From NCBI GenBank assembly GCA_963675135.1, contig CAVLYN010000087.1, positions 113,501 through 177,500 of the forward strand: 64,000 nt of DNA, read 5' to 3'. Positions 9,221-18,069 of the stretch are shown piece after piece. The position numbers and the translations under genes are program-made. Position 1 is the stretch's first letter. Each line of letters begins with the position of its first letter. The stretch comes from Galeopsis tetrahit (taxonomy: Eukaryota > Streptophyta > Magnoliopsida > Lamiales > Lamiaceae). The notes under the pieces are model-generated. The model did not search any database and had not been told where the DNA came from. It saw only the letters and a program-made list of their open reading frames with translations.

Positions 9221-10918
9221 TCAAGATGGAGTACCATAGGAGAGTCCAATCTTGATCATCAGCATTTGAAGACGAGAACGAGCAAGAGGCTTTGTGAGAG
9301 CATCGGCTAGTTGGTCTTCGGAAGACACATGTGAAACACGTAACTGGGTTGTTTTGATCAAATCCCGAACAAAGTGATAGTCAATGGCAATGTGTTTCAT
9401 TCGAGAGTGAAAAACCGGGTTGGAGCAAAGATACGTCGCACCAATATTGTCGCAGTAGATGGCAGGGAGAGTTTTGATGGTAAAACATAGTTCTTGAAAG
9501 AGAGATTTTAACCATTGTACCTCAGAGGCAGCTGATGCAATGGCCCGATATTCTGCTTCAGTGGAGGAGCGAGCAACCGACTTTTGTTTTTTGGAAGACC
9601 AGGAGATGGGATTTGGTCCAAGAAAGACAATATATGCACTTGTTGACGTACGATCATCAGTATTTCCGGCCCAATCAGCATCCGTAAAGCAGTGAAGTGA
9701 GTCAGATGGGTTGGGGCGGAGGGTAATTCCAACATCTCTAGTTCCATTAAGATATCGAAGGAGGCGTTTTACAGTGCCCCAATGAGTTGTGGTGGGAGCA
9801 TGCATGAATTGAGACAATTTATGCACAGCAAAAGCAATATCAGGTCTAGTAAGTTGGAGGTATTGGAGACTTCCAAGAACTTGACGATATTGGGTGATAT
9901 CAGTGGGCGGTGTTCCATCAGAAAGAGATAAACGAGTAGAGGTGGAGAGAGGGGTTTGGACAGGTTTGGAAGTGAGCATATTATATTTGGTGAGTAGGTC
10001 AATGATATACTTACGTTGGGAGAGAAAGCAAGTTTTCTTAGTACGGAGCACTTCCACACCTAGGAAATAGGAAAGTGAGCCTAAGTCTTTGACAAAGAAC
10101 TTTGTACTAAGGTCCGAGGCCACTTTTGTGAGGAACGAGGTGTTGTTTCCTGTAAGGGTTAGATCATCAACATACACGAGAAAATAAGCAGTTATACCGG
10201 ATTTGTTGTATACAAAGAGAGACTCGTCAGATTTGGTGTGAATGAAACCAATACTCTCCAAGAAGGTTCGAAGAGCAAAATACCAAGTTCGAGGTGCCTG
10301 TTTTAGGCCATAGATGGATTTATGTAACTTGCACACATATGTAGGGAAGGTTTTGTCAACAAACCCGGGTGGTTGAGCCATAAATACAGATTCGGCTAAG
10401 GCACCGTGAAGGAAAGCATTATTCACATCGAACTGACGAAGTGGCCAATCTTTGGTGACTGCAATACTCAGGACTGCTCGAACGGTTGCTGGTTTGACCA
10501 CAGGACTAAATGTTTCAGAAAAGTCAACCCCAGGGCGTTGGTGAAAGCCTTTGGCGACAAGTCGAGCTTTGTACTTGTCTAAGGAACCGTCTGGTTTCCG
10601 TTTGATGCGGAAGACCCACTTCGAACCAATAATGTTTGCAGAATCATCAGGTGGTACTAAATCCCAAGTACCGTTTTTTAGAAGGGCATTAAATTCAGAT
10701 GACATGGCCTCCCTCCATCGTACATCTTTTAATGCCTGAGAGACGCAGCTAGGTTCAGTGTCAGAAGATAAAGTAGAAGATAGACCATACCTCGGATTTG
10801 GTTTGAAGATACTGTTTTGGGCTCGAGTGATCATTCGAGTTCGTTGTTGTATAGGTGGGGATGGCAGTGAGGGAGCATCTGGCGACTCGAGATCAAGGGT
10901 TTGTATAGTGGAATTAGG
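9221..10918 (-). pseudogene. Copia reverse transcriptase-RNase H, intact domain part
   Basis: An open frame of more than 530 codons covers the copia RT and RNase H, which copy element RNA to DNA. Visible blocks in order: WVFRIKRKPDGSL, KARLVAKGF, FDVNNAFLHG, YGLKQAPRTWY, the catalytic YVDD within FLVYVDDLTLTG, DADWAG, SSTEAEYRA and the C-terminal DQLADALTKPL. The domain is uninterrupted, but at the N side the frame runs into snRNA-unit DNA at 10,920, so the polyprotein is cut off from integrase. It has no start codon of its own that would be meaningful. Confidence 0.93.
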
Positions 10919-11269
10919 GTTTTAAGAAGACGTATTGTTATGACAAATTAGTTTTGACCTTTAGAGGGACATATAAACTAATTTGAGGTGCAATTTTATT
11001 CTAATTATTTTGATCAATTAGCATTTGACAGTTTCTATTTTGATTGCAATAAGGAATTGCTGCACAACATATAATAGTTTTGGGAGAGTATCTAAACATT
11101 TTTCTATAAAATTCTATGATTTGTAAAGAGGTTGAGGAATTGGAGCTATGAAATTCAAAAAATTTACAATAAATTCAATGTCCATTGTCTGTTTAGACGT
11201 TGACTTAGCTGGTTTTTCTTGAAAATAAAAATACAAACTAGAATGGCCCCCAGACCACTATCCCACATA

Positions 11270-11310
11270 GGAAAGGACCAAATAAAGACTAAGAGTCAGT
11301 TAAATAAATT
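11270..11310 (+). promoter_or_regulatory. U5 snRNA promoter (USE + TATA-like)
   Basis: ATCCCACATAG at 11,270-11,280 and AATAAATT at 11,303-11,310 with the standard spacing, inside copia A. Confidence 0.78.
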
Positions 11311-11339
11311 GAAAGGAGAGATGACAAGTAATTTCACGC

Positions 11340-11460
11340 AGCTGCGCGGTGAGCACAAAGCGAACTATTCTTTCGCCTTTTACTAAAGAATACCGTATGC
11401 ACGCCGCAATTCAAGCAGCATACGCCTCTTTTTGGAGGGTTTTTTCGTTTAGAAAAGCCC
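11340..11460 (+). ncRNA. U5: U5 snRNA, gene 3 (inside copia A)
   Basis: Same subtype as gene 2, with GTTTAGAAAAGCCC in the 3' hairpin and a 3' box at 11,463-11,477. Loop I is intact. One change distinguishes it from all other U5 copies here: CCGTATGCACGCC instead of CCGTGTGCACGCC, which weakens the stem after loop I by one pair. Promoter and 3' box travelled with it into the retrotransposon, opposite to the element's own transcription. It could be expressed. Confidence 0.9.
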
Positions 11461-12129
11461 AACAAATTTAAGTCTAATCTTTTTAGTTCTTTTTTATTTA
11501 CTGAGAGGCTAATATGGCAGCGGATAAGTTCGCTTTTGTCGATGGTGGGCAAGTGCCACCGACTTAGCTAAACTCCTGTCTTTGTAAAGATCTCAATTTT
11601 GATTTGCTCTCATGTTTTTCTTTTCTTCAATTAATTTTTTATTATTTTTTTAAAGTCTCAGTATATCCAGCCCAAGCCAGAGGTTGCAAACATTTTACTT
11701 CCTCTATTATGGTGAAACTCTGTTGTAAAAAGAAATTCAACATTTCCTTGTATCATGACATTATCCAATATTTTTTCTTGCCTTAAGAAAATGTACTATA
11801 GTTTCAGTATGAATTTTTTTTGGGAAGTTTGTAAATATAAGATTTTGATATATTGAATAAGCTAGAGATGAAAGAAGAGCTTGGAGTAAGGGCATGTTTT
11901 CAAACTTCTTTCAAAAGTGTAGATTGTAGAATATATATTTTGTTTTTTAAGTCGGTAAGACCCAACTTTAAAAAAAAAAAAATGCAAGTATTGCAATTGG
12001 GATTTAAAACACCATGTTGGTAATGAAATTTGAGTGTGTGCAGGGGTTTTCGAGTATGGATATTAACATCTAACTGTCAGGGTAGATAAACACAAGCTTC
12101 TTAAAATCGTCCAAATCGAATATCGTATT

Positions 12130-12541
12130 TCGCAATAAATACGTTTTTTTCGTAAATGTTGCCCATTTTAACCAAATGTACAAAATCGATGCAAATCCGT
12201 CGTAATTTGGGACGATTTTTGGCTCGTTTAAAAAACACTGGTCGTGTATTTTGCGACAATTTTTTTTTTAATTATTAGAATTTTAAGATTTGCGACGGAA
12301 TTCAACATATGAATTTTTTTTTAAAAAATGGTAGACGGCGCCGTTTGAAGATTGCCGACGGAATATCCGTCGGTAATCACCGACGGCGAACAAATTTCGT
12401 CGGTAAACCGGTTACGTAATGCTATTTCAAAAGGACACGTTAATTAATGACTTAGAATGTGGAATACAAGGTGAAATAAAGGAATCTAACTGTGTTAGCC
12501 ATTACTTTTTGACATGTGAAGATAAGTTATTTGGTATTGGT
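12130..12541. mobile_element. Truncated CACTA-like end plus unassigned coding-like fragment
   Basis: GACGG and CCGTCGG-type subterminal repeats at 12,335-12,405 match 7,257-7,345, but the terminal TAGTG is gone. Sequence continues directly into the coding-like fragment also found at 7,441. Copies: 26,226-26,637 and 44,148-44,559. Confidence 0.6.
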
Positions 12542-12570
12542 TCAATCTTCAAACATATGAACTTTATTAT

Positions 12571-12621
12571 GTCCCACATCGAAAGAGTAGAAAAAACATA
12601 AGAGAAAAAATAATATAAAAG
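12571..12621 (+). promoter_or_regulatory. Orphan snRNA promoter 1
   Basis: Perfect upstream element GTCCCACATCG (12,571-12,581) and ATATAAAAG (12,613-12,621), 31-32 bp apart. The predicted start is near 12,646. The DNA there does not resemble any snRNA I know and soon reaches the next promoter. Copies: 26,667-26,717 and 44,589-44,639. Confidence 0.72.
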
Positions 12622-12664
12622 TAGTAGTATTAATAAGTTAGTAACCAACAAACATAAATTTTTT

Positions 12665-12717
12665 ATCCCACATCGAATAAGGAGTACAAGAAACATGAGA
12701 GAAAAACATTATAAAAG
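12665..12717 (+). promoter_or_regulatory. Orphan snRNA promoter 2, related to the U1 promoter
   Basis: Perfect ATCCCACATCG (12,665-12,675) and ATTATAAAAG (12,708-12,717), 32 bp apart. The stretch CACATCG, CATGAGAG, ATTATAAAAGGGG, GTGCACC aligns with the U1 promoter at 24,762-24,830. Similarity stops just before the U1 start, so the U1 body has been lost or replaced. Downstream, 12,802-12,833 can fold into a hairpin followed by AATTTTGA. Copies: 26,761-26,813 and 44,683-44,735. Confidence 0.75.
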
Positions 12718-12904
12718 GGGCCTAATGTGCACCTAAATTTGTATTTTTAAAATGTTTATATATTTTAACACTTTTTGAATCGGTTTTATGATCGATTCAT
12801 AGTTGGACCGGTTGAACCGGCTGGTCCAATTTTGAATGAATTTATTTTGTAGGCTAAGGCTAAAAAAATAATTTATTAATAAAAAATTTAAAAAATATAT
12901 ACTA

Positions 12905-13220
12905 AAAAATTTTCCACCGAAATGTTTGTTGCCAAATTTAACTACGGAATTACCAACGAAATGTTTCGTAGTTGATATTTACCTACGGAATTTCATTTAT
13001 TATGGTAATCATATTACCTACCGAAATGTTATGGATTTGCTACGAAAATGTGGTAGGTAATTGCCTACGGATTAAATTTTCGTGGGCAACCGAATTACCT
13101 ACGAGCGAATTTCATACGAATGGTTTTCGTTGGTATTCCGTAGGTAAATATAAATGCCTACAAAATTGAAATTATTGCCTACAAAATATTCCCTAGCCAA
13201 TTAATTATTTTCTTGTAGTG
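12905..13220. mobile_element. CACTA-type right end with CCTACGG-type repeats
   Basis: Ends TTTTCTTGTAGTG at 13,220. The preceding 300 bp repeat ACCTACGGAATT and TTCGTAGGTAA-like motifs in both orientations, a subterminal pattern different from the other CACTA families here. No left end is seen. Directly abuts the ARF3 fragment. Copies: 27,001-27,316 and 44,923-45,238. Confidence 0.68.
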
Positions 13221-13279
13221 TTTCCCATATTCCCCAATTATCCTATAGATTTCAATTTCTGTGTACTTAGGGTTTGAAT

Positions 13280-13627
13280 ATGATGAGCGGATTGATCGAT
13301 TTGAATACGGTGAACAATGAAGATGAAACGACGTCGCCTTGTGGTGGTTCTCCTTCCTCCTCGTCGGGGAATTTGGAATTGCCTCCGACGACGACGTCGG
13401 CGGCGGCGGCAGTGTCCATGAAGGTGTGGCACGCATGCGCGGGGCCATTGATTTCGCTGTCGAAGAAAGGAGGAGCCGAAGTCTACTTTCCTCAGGGTCA
13501 CGTTGAACACCTCCCCGAGCATCCTGCTGAGCTTATGATCTCCCCCAATTATCCTATATTACCGAGTTTCCCATCCTTTAATATATTTTGGTCAACTAAC
13601 GGTTTCCATCCAAAAACTATCAGATAG
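13280..13627 (+). pseudogene. Auxin response factor (ARF3/ETTIN-like) exon 1 fragment
   Basis: ARF3/ETTIN is a nuclear auxin-response transcription factor of flower and leaf patterning. The frame starts MMSGLIDLNTV, followed by a Ser/Thr-rich stretch, then the conserved WHACAGPLISLSKKGGAEVY and FPQGH at the entrance to the B3 DNA-binding region. Homology ends near 13,525; the remaining codons to 13,627 are unrelated, so the B3 and middle domains are missing. The start codon in this frame is ATG at 13,280. A 16-bp direct repeat (CCCCAATTATCCTATA) flanks the exon at 13,232-13,247 and 13,543-13,558. A captured gene fragment with no sign of an intact gene. Confidence 0.88.
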
Positions 13628-13629
13628 GA

Positions 13630-13925
13630 TCAAATCTATAATAAACAACACCATTTTGAAACTGCATTAAGCCCCAAAACGCGTGGGGACTTAAACGCGT
13701 TTTAGGGTTGAACATAAATAAATTTGAAAACACGCGTTTGGACCTCGCGTTTTGTGTTATAGAAACCCGTGACGTCCGCACGCTCTTGTTATAGAAACCT
13801 TTGGCCCGCCCGCCACCCACCGCATTTTGCTATATTTAATGAAACGCTTAAAAGTTATCCCCTTTCACAAAATCTCTAATTAAAACACAATGAAGTGCTA
13901 AATCCTGTGAGAATCTAAATCGTTG
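13630..13925. other. ACGCG-rich spacer
   Basis: Contains repeated AAACGCG and CGCGTTT motifs (13,675-13,755) and two copies of GTTATAGAAACC. No gene recognised. Occurs in all three copies. Confidence 0.5.
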
Positions 13926-13932
13926 CCTAAAA

Positions 13933-14373
13933 ATGTATGACATTCCCTCGGATATCTACCGGGAAATACTCATTCCGTTTGCCGGCAGAGTCACTTTTTC
14001 GGTGCAAATGTGTGTGCAAGGAATGGCTACGCATAATCGATGATCCATCTTTCATCAAAGAGCACACAAACAATCAACTCTACACTCATAACATCCTCGT
14101 CAAACATAGATATGGAGCTCTCATCCATTCGTTGTCTCTCAACTCCCTTAACTTTACCGATGGCCCTCAGATGATTGAAGCGACCCAAGTTAAAATGTTG
14201 TTCCGCCGAGGTATGCCACGCATACCACCTTTCTTCCAAATTGCCTTATGCAATGATCTGATTCTCCTCACCCACACTATTCAGAGTTGGGCAATATGGA
14301 ATCCATTATCCAAAGAGCTCCGCAAGTTGTTATTAACAATAGAGTTACACAAGCGTAAATCGGTATATATAAA
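13933..14373 (+). pseudogene. F-box protein gene, frameshifted and truncated (copia A copy)
   Basis: F-box proteins bind SKP1 and bring substrates to SCF ubiquitin ligases. The start MYDIPSDIYREIL and the continuation RLPAESLFRCKCVCKEWLR form an F-box, but they lie in different frames; a one-base change near 13,975 separates them. Downstream, WNPLSKELRKLL is the usual beginning of an F-box-associated domain. Only about 145 codons remain, against 350-400 in typical family members. The same frameshift is in all three copies, so it predates the duplication. This copy breaks off at the copia junction. Confidence 0.87.
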
Positions 14374-14392
14374 GTTGTTATTAACAATAGAG

Positions 14393-15333
14393 GGTAAATC
14401 CATATATATTTGCTAAAGTGATCAACAAAAATGACATAGTATTTGAAGCCTTCAGTTGACAGGACAGGGGACGACCAAACATCAGAAAAAAGAACCTCAA
14501 GGGGGGAACTAGATATAATGCTTGAATCGTAAAAAGGAAGTTTATGACTTTTAATACAGTTGCAAGAATCACAATAATGCAGTTTTGAGTTCGTGATAGG
14601 TAAGCTATACTTGGATAAGGTATGGGAAAGGATTTTGGAGGACGGATGACCTAGACGAGCATGCCAGATGGGTGATGGTTGTTTTTCCGAGATGGAAGTT
14701 GTGGGGTTAAGAGATGCTCGAGTCGGCCATACGTAGAGATTATCCACGCGACTCCCCGTGAGGAGAATGGTCCCCGTTTTGCCATCCCGCACCTGAAAAT
14801 AAGTAGATCCAAAAATAATGTTAACATCATTATCTCGACACAAGGTTGAAACAGAGATAAGGTTTTTGGCCATTTGTGGGACAACAAGGACGTTTTGAGA
14901 ATGTTAGCATATTAACATGAGGAAACGACAAGGAACCAATATGTGAAATTTTCAAACCGTTACCATCACCGATAATGACATCATCCGAACCGGAATATGG
15001 AGAGGAAACATATAAATTATTGGGGTGAGTTGTGATATGATGAGAGGCCCCGGAGTCCAAGATCCAGGGGATGGAGGGGATCTTTGAAATAGGAGAGTGG
15101 GCGGAGGTGGTGTATATACCAGCAGGGTGGGTGTGCATACGATGTGGGTTGTATGTAGTAGTGGAGTGAGTGCGTAGATGCGGAGGGGTGTATTTACCAG
15201 ATTTGGGGGTGTAAGCAGTAGTGCTGTAGTGGATTGGGCTCATTAGACAACAATTGAGTATGTAGTAGTGGTGTTTTGATTGGAGAGAGAAGGCAGTATG
15301 CGCGACTGTAAAAAAAAAAAGGAAATTGGGCAC
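14393..15333 (-). pseudogene. Copia A protease and partial integrase
   Basis: Minus-strand reading gives the protease site WILDSGASHH near 15,040-15,070, then in another frame the GAG-pre-integrase region with WHARLGHPSS and CDSC (zinc-binding H and C residues) and the start of the integrase core, VDHFSKYIWIYPL, cut at the snRNA-unit junction. The D-D-E catalytic core is incomplete. A frame change near 14,880 separates protease from integrase. Between protease and the LTR only about 450 bp remain, too little for gag. Confidence 0.88.
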
Positions 15334-15517
15334 GGTGATTTAACTAGAGGGTACCGTGAAGAGTTGAAACCGTCGATGGTTTGTTCGGGAGTTGCAAGCG
15401 AACGGCAGTTATGCGAGGAGTGTTGTAATCGTGAGTTTTGAACGACAAGAATGCCGAACAACGATTACAAGGATTATTGTGGGATCGAGGCGTGAGCCGA
15501 GAGGCTCGTTGATACCA

Positions 15518-15711
15518 TATAGAGAAACAATGAATTGTGAAATTATAATTTCATTAAGTGAATGTAAAGAATACATTAGGGGAGTATTTATAGATACAAA
15601 ACATATCTACTATATATCTCTAATTTAAGGAAATAAAGATTTACAAGATATATAAAATATATTATACAAGATATATATAATATCTCTTAATATATTTATA
15701 TATGCCTAATA
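15518..15711 (-). repeat. Copia A LTR (5' LTR in element orientation)
   Basis: Partner of 9,020-9,213. The primer-binding site lies immediately left of it on the plus strand; the target duplication TATAG follows at 15,712-15,716. Confidence 0.92.
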
Positions 15712-15799
15712 TATAGTAGGTAAAACTTTCTCCAGGCATAGCTTCCACATGCGGCTTTCTGAGTCGTAAACCTCAATTTGACAAAAGGCTGCTTCATTG

Positions 15800-16330
15800 C
15801 ACTTTTTAGTGTCACATGTTAAATGCGATATTCGTGCGCATGACATCCTTTGCAAGATACATATTTAATATCCAAATTGACTAAAACAATTAATTTTTTG
15901 ATCTTGCGGATTTATCTTGAAGCTGATAATTGTGTATCTTTGACATTTTCAATTTAGCCATCGTATTGTTTTCAGATCGTAGTAATAGAAGGACATTGCA
16001 AGAACTCAGTATTTTGGGGTTTGGAATGGTGAAAGTATAAGGTATAAAAGCTTATGAGGATTGAGAATTGGATGAAAGTAGAAGTCTTGTGTGTCATGCA
16101 CGTGTTAGATGCGATATTCGTGCGCATGCATCCTTTGCAGGGTGTACTTTAATATGCAAATTGACCAAGAAAATATCAACAAAAATATTTTAATTCATTA
16201 ATTGTAGATCAAATTTATTTTTGTTAAGTATTTATTTTAAAATAAATAAAAGTAATTTTGTTATAGAAGAGAGTCGGTTGAGAGGTGGTTGGGTAAAGTG
16301 TAAATGGCAGAGAGCTAGTTATCACGAGAA
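15800..16330 (+). repeat. Two R1 repeats with extended flanks
   Basis: R1 cores at about 15,806-15,890 and 16,096-16,252. The stretch 15,960-16,330 is an inverted, diverged copy of 1,070-1,400, including the GAGAGTCGGTTGAGAGGTGG end. 15,790-15,960 matches 28,570-28,745. Confidence 0.85.
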
Positions 16331-16585
16331 GGGATCCATAATTAATTATGAACCCTTGTATTCTTGCGCTTTAATTTATTACGTGCATATCCAAATATGA
16401 AAAGCGTTTTCCCATATTACCCTATGTAACATCTTATATAAAGCAGTCACTTCTGCAACAAACCATATATCCTAGTCCGTTTCATTATTCAATTTGAACT
16501 CATTTTTCCTTGCAAGAAAACTTAGCTTAGCTTAAGAGAAGCAATTTTAAAAATGTCATTGATGAACAGTGGGTTTTTGTCCTTT

Positions 16586-16925
16586 TAGTTTCCAGAAAGG
16601 TCGTCTAAAATGTGGTGGTATTGATCAGAAGGTGACGTATCATTAACTTCCTTGCATAAATTTGTCGGCAAATTATCTTCAAATTCGTCTCCTTCAGAAA
16701 TATTTGCCGACAACAGTCCAAGTAACGGAAATGGCACCTTGTTCAAACCAACTCCATATGAGATCAAAGAAAATGTGTCTGAAAATGTCACCTTTTTGGG
16801 TGATGCTGGATTAAACGAGTCGACATTGTGTTTGAATATGCTGAATCTCATGGCCATTTCTGATTCTTCTTTGTACACACACCCATTTTCTCGTGTCTCT
16901 CAACCATTGAGAAGCTGATAGCGCC
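16586..16925 (-). pseudogene. Possible papain-like cysteine protease N-terminal fragment
   Basis: Read on the minus strand, SMVERHEK and then, in another frame, VYKEESEMAMRFSIFKHNV resemble the inhibitory propeptide (I29) that begins plant papain-type proteases. After it, GVGLNK appears, but the expected following ADLTNEEF is absent and the sequence turns unfamiliar. No catalytic Cys, His or Asn region exists. Treat as a weakly supported, broken gene fragment. Confidence 0.5.
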
Positions 16926-17297
16926 AGCAGTAGCGTTGCAATTAACCAAAAGAATTAAGCGCAGCTGCCATTGATGATCGATTGCTATGATCAGATATTG
17001 ATCGAATCGATCTGTGATGTGAATTATTGATCGAGCTGGTATTTATACAAGTAACGATATATTGTTCAGAGTATTCATGTTGACAATTAAATAAGTCCCT
17101 GGAAAGTTGAAGAATTGTTGCTGATGCCAAATAAATTAATTAAATATGAAATGATTAAACAGTTGACTATACTTTTGCCCCAAATTGCCTTGTACGACAC
17201 GTTATATATTTTCTCTTAATTTGAACACTTGAGAATTAGTAGTTAATATACATGCAGAAGAATCGAATATCACCATTTTTTAATTTATAGCAGTATC

Positions 17298-17349
17298 ATC
17301 CCACATCGAAACTATGAGCAAGCATCGAGTGACAGGACAAATTTAAAAG
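17298..17349 (+). promoter_or_regulatory. U2 snRNA promoter at truncated U2
   Basis: Perfect upstream element ATCCCACATCG (17,298-17,308) and ATTTAAAAG (17,341-17,349), 32 bp apart, 33 bp before the U2 start. Identical in layout to the intact U2 genes. Confidence 0.85.
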
Positions 17350-17373
17350 CATAATCGCATCACTGGAAATAGC

Positions 17374-17495
17374 ATACCTTTCTCGGCCTTTTGGCTAAGA
17401 TCAAGTGTAGTATCTGTTCTTATCAGTTTAATATCTGATATGTGAGCCAATGGCTCACACGATATTAAATTTATCTTTTGAGGGGGAGAGCCCGC
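17374..17495 (+). pseudogene. U2 snRNA, 3'-truncated, promoter intact
   Basis: The first 120 or so nt match U2: AUACCUUUCUCGG start, the branch-site pairing block GUGUAGUAUCUG, stem-loop IIa and the Sm-type site UUAUCUUUUGAGG. The last third, stem-loops III and IV that bind U2A' and U2B'' in the family, is deleted. The sequence jumps straight to DNA that lies about 100 bp downstream of the U2 3' end in intact copies (GGCTACGCAAGGTTTG against GGCTACGCATGGTTTG). The usual 3' box is therefore gone. A transcript would be chimeric and probably unstable. Confidence 0.9.
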
Positions 17496-17529
17496 TGGCT
17501 ACGCAAGGTTTGTTGAAACCCTTCTATTC

Positions 17530-18068
17530 ACAAATTACGACGGAGTTGCATCAATTTTGTTAAAATAGGCAACGTTTACGAAAAAAAATGTATTCATTGA
17601 AAATTACGATCGTCGATTTTAAGCAAGCTTGTGTTTATCTACTCTGACAGTTAGATGTTAATATCCATACTTGTAAACCATTTAACACATTCAAATTTCA
17701 TTACCAACACCGTGTTTTAAAGCCCAATTATAATACTTGAATAATATTTTTGAAAAAGTTGGGTCTTACCAACTTAAAACAATCTACACTTTAGAAAGAC
17801 GTTTGAAAACATGCCTTTATTCCAAGCTCTTCTTTCTTCTCTATAGCTCATTCAATATATCAAAATCTTATATATACAAACTTCCCAAAAATATTTCATA
17901 CTGAAACTGTAGTATATTTTCTTAAGAGGCAAGAAAAAATATTGGATAATGTCAATACAAGGAAATGTTGATTTTTTACAAAAGAGTTTCACCGAATTCA
18001 CCATAATAGCGGAAGTAGAATGTTAGCAACGTCTGGCTTCAATTGGACCTCCTGCTAGTGGACGATGA
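17530..18068 (-). repeat. Inverted copy of the U5 downstream block
   Basis: Reverse complement of about 6,540-7,090, including the segments GAAACTCTTTTGTAAAAAG and GATTTTGATATATTGAATAAG. The inversion joins the U2 3' flank on its left and copia B on its right. Confidence 0.85.
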
Positions 18069-18069
18069 A

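Larger units (their letters stand above)
10920..14373 (+). repeat. snRNA-unit segment lodged inside copia A
   Basis: Matches 25,016-28,470 (offset about 14,096) with few substitutions. It starts a few bases after the point where the U1 3' box ends in the unit and stops inside the F-box pseudogene. At the right junction TTGTTATTAACAATAGAG from 14,325-14,344 is repeated at 14,374-14,392, like a locally copied filler. Contents: U5, two orphan promoters, a CACTA end, an ARF3 fragment and an F-box fragment. Confidence 0.92.
9015..15716 (-). mobile_element. Young Ty1/copia retrotransposon A carrying snRNA-unit DNA
   Basis: Two 194-bp LTRs (9,020-9,213 and 15,518-15,711) differ at one base seen. 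They are flanked by a perfect 5-bp target duplication TATAG (9,015-9,019 and 15,712-15,716). The element reads on the minus strand: the primer-binding site TGGTATCAACG lies just inside the right LTR (about 15,507-15,517), and a purine-rich tract (complement of CGCCCCCTCAAG, 9,214-9,225) lies inside the left LTR. Protease, part of integrase, RT and RNase H remain. Most of gag and the region between integrase and RT are missing, and 10,920-14,373 is foreign DNA from the snRNA unit. Not autonomous. The LTR similarity implies recent insertion. Confidence 0.93.

Noticed and set aside
11514..11567. Short ORF beginning MAADKFAFVDGG behind U5
   Set aside because: Only 17 codons, degraded behind U5 gene 2 and without a known relative; more likely a fragment than a peptide gene.
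13179..13522. Arg-rich and Pro-rich minus-strand frames over the ARF3 fragment (and copies)
   Set aside because: Antisense shadows of a Ser/Thr/Ala-coding repeat region.
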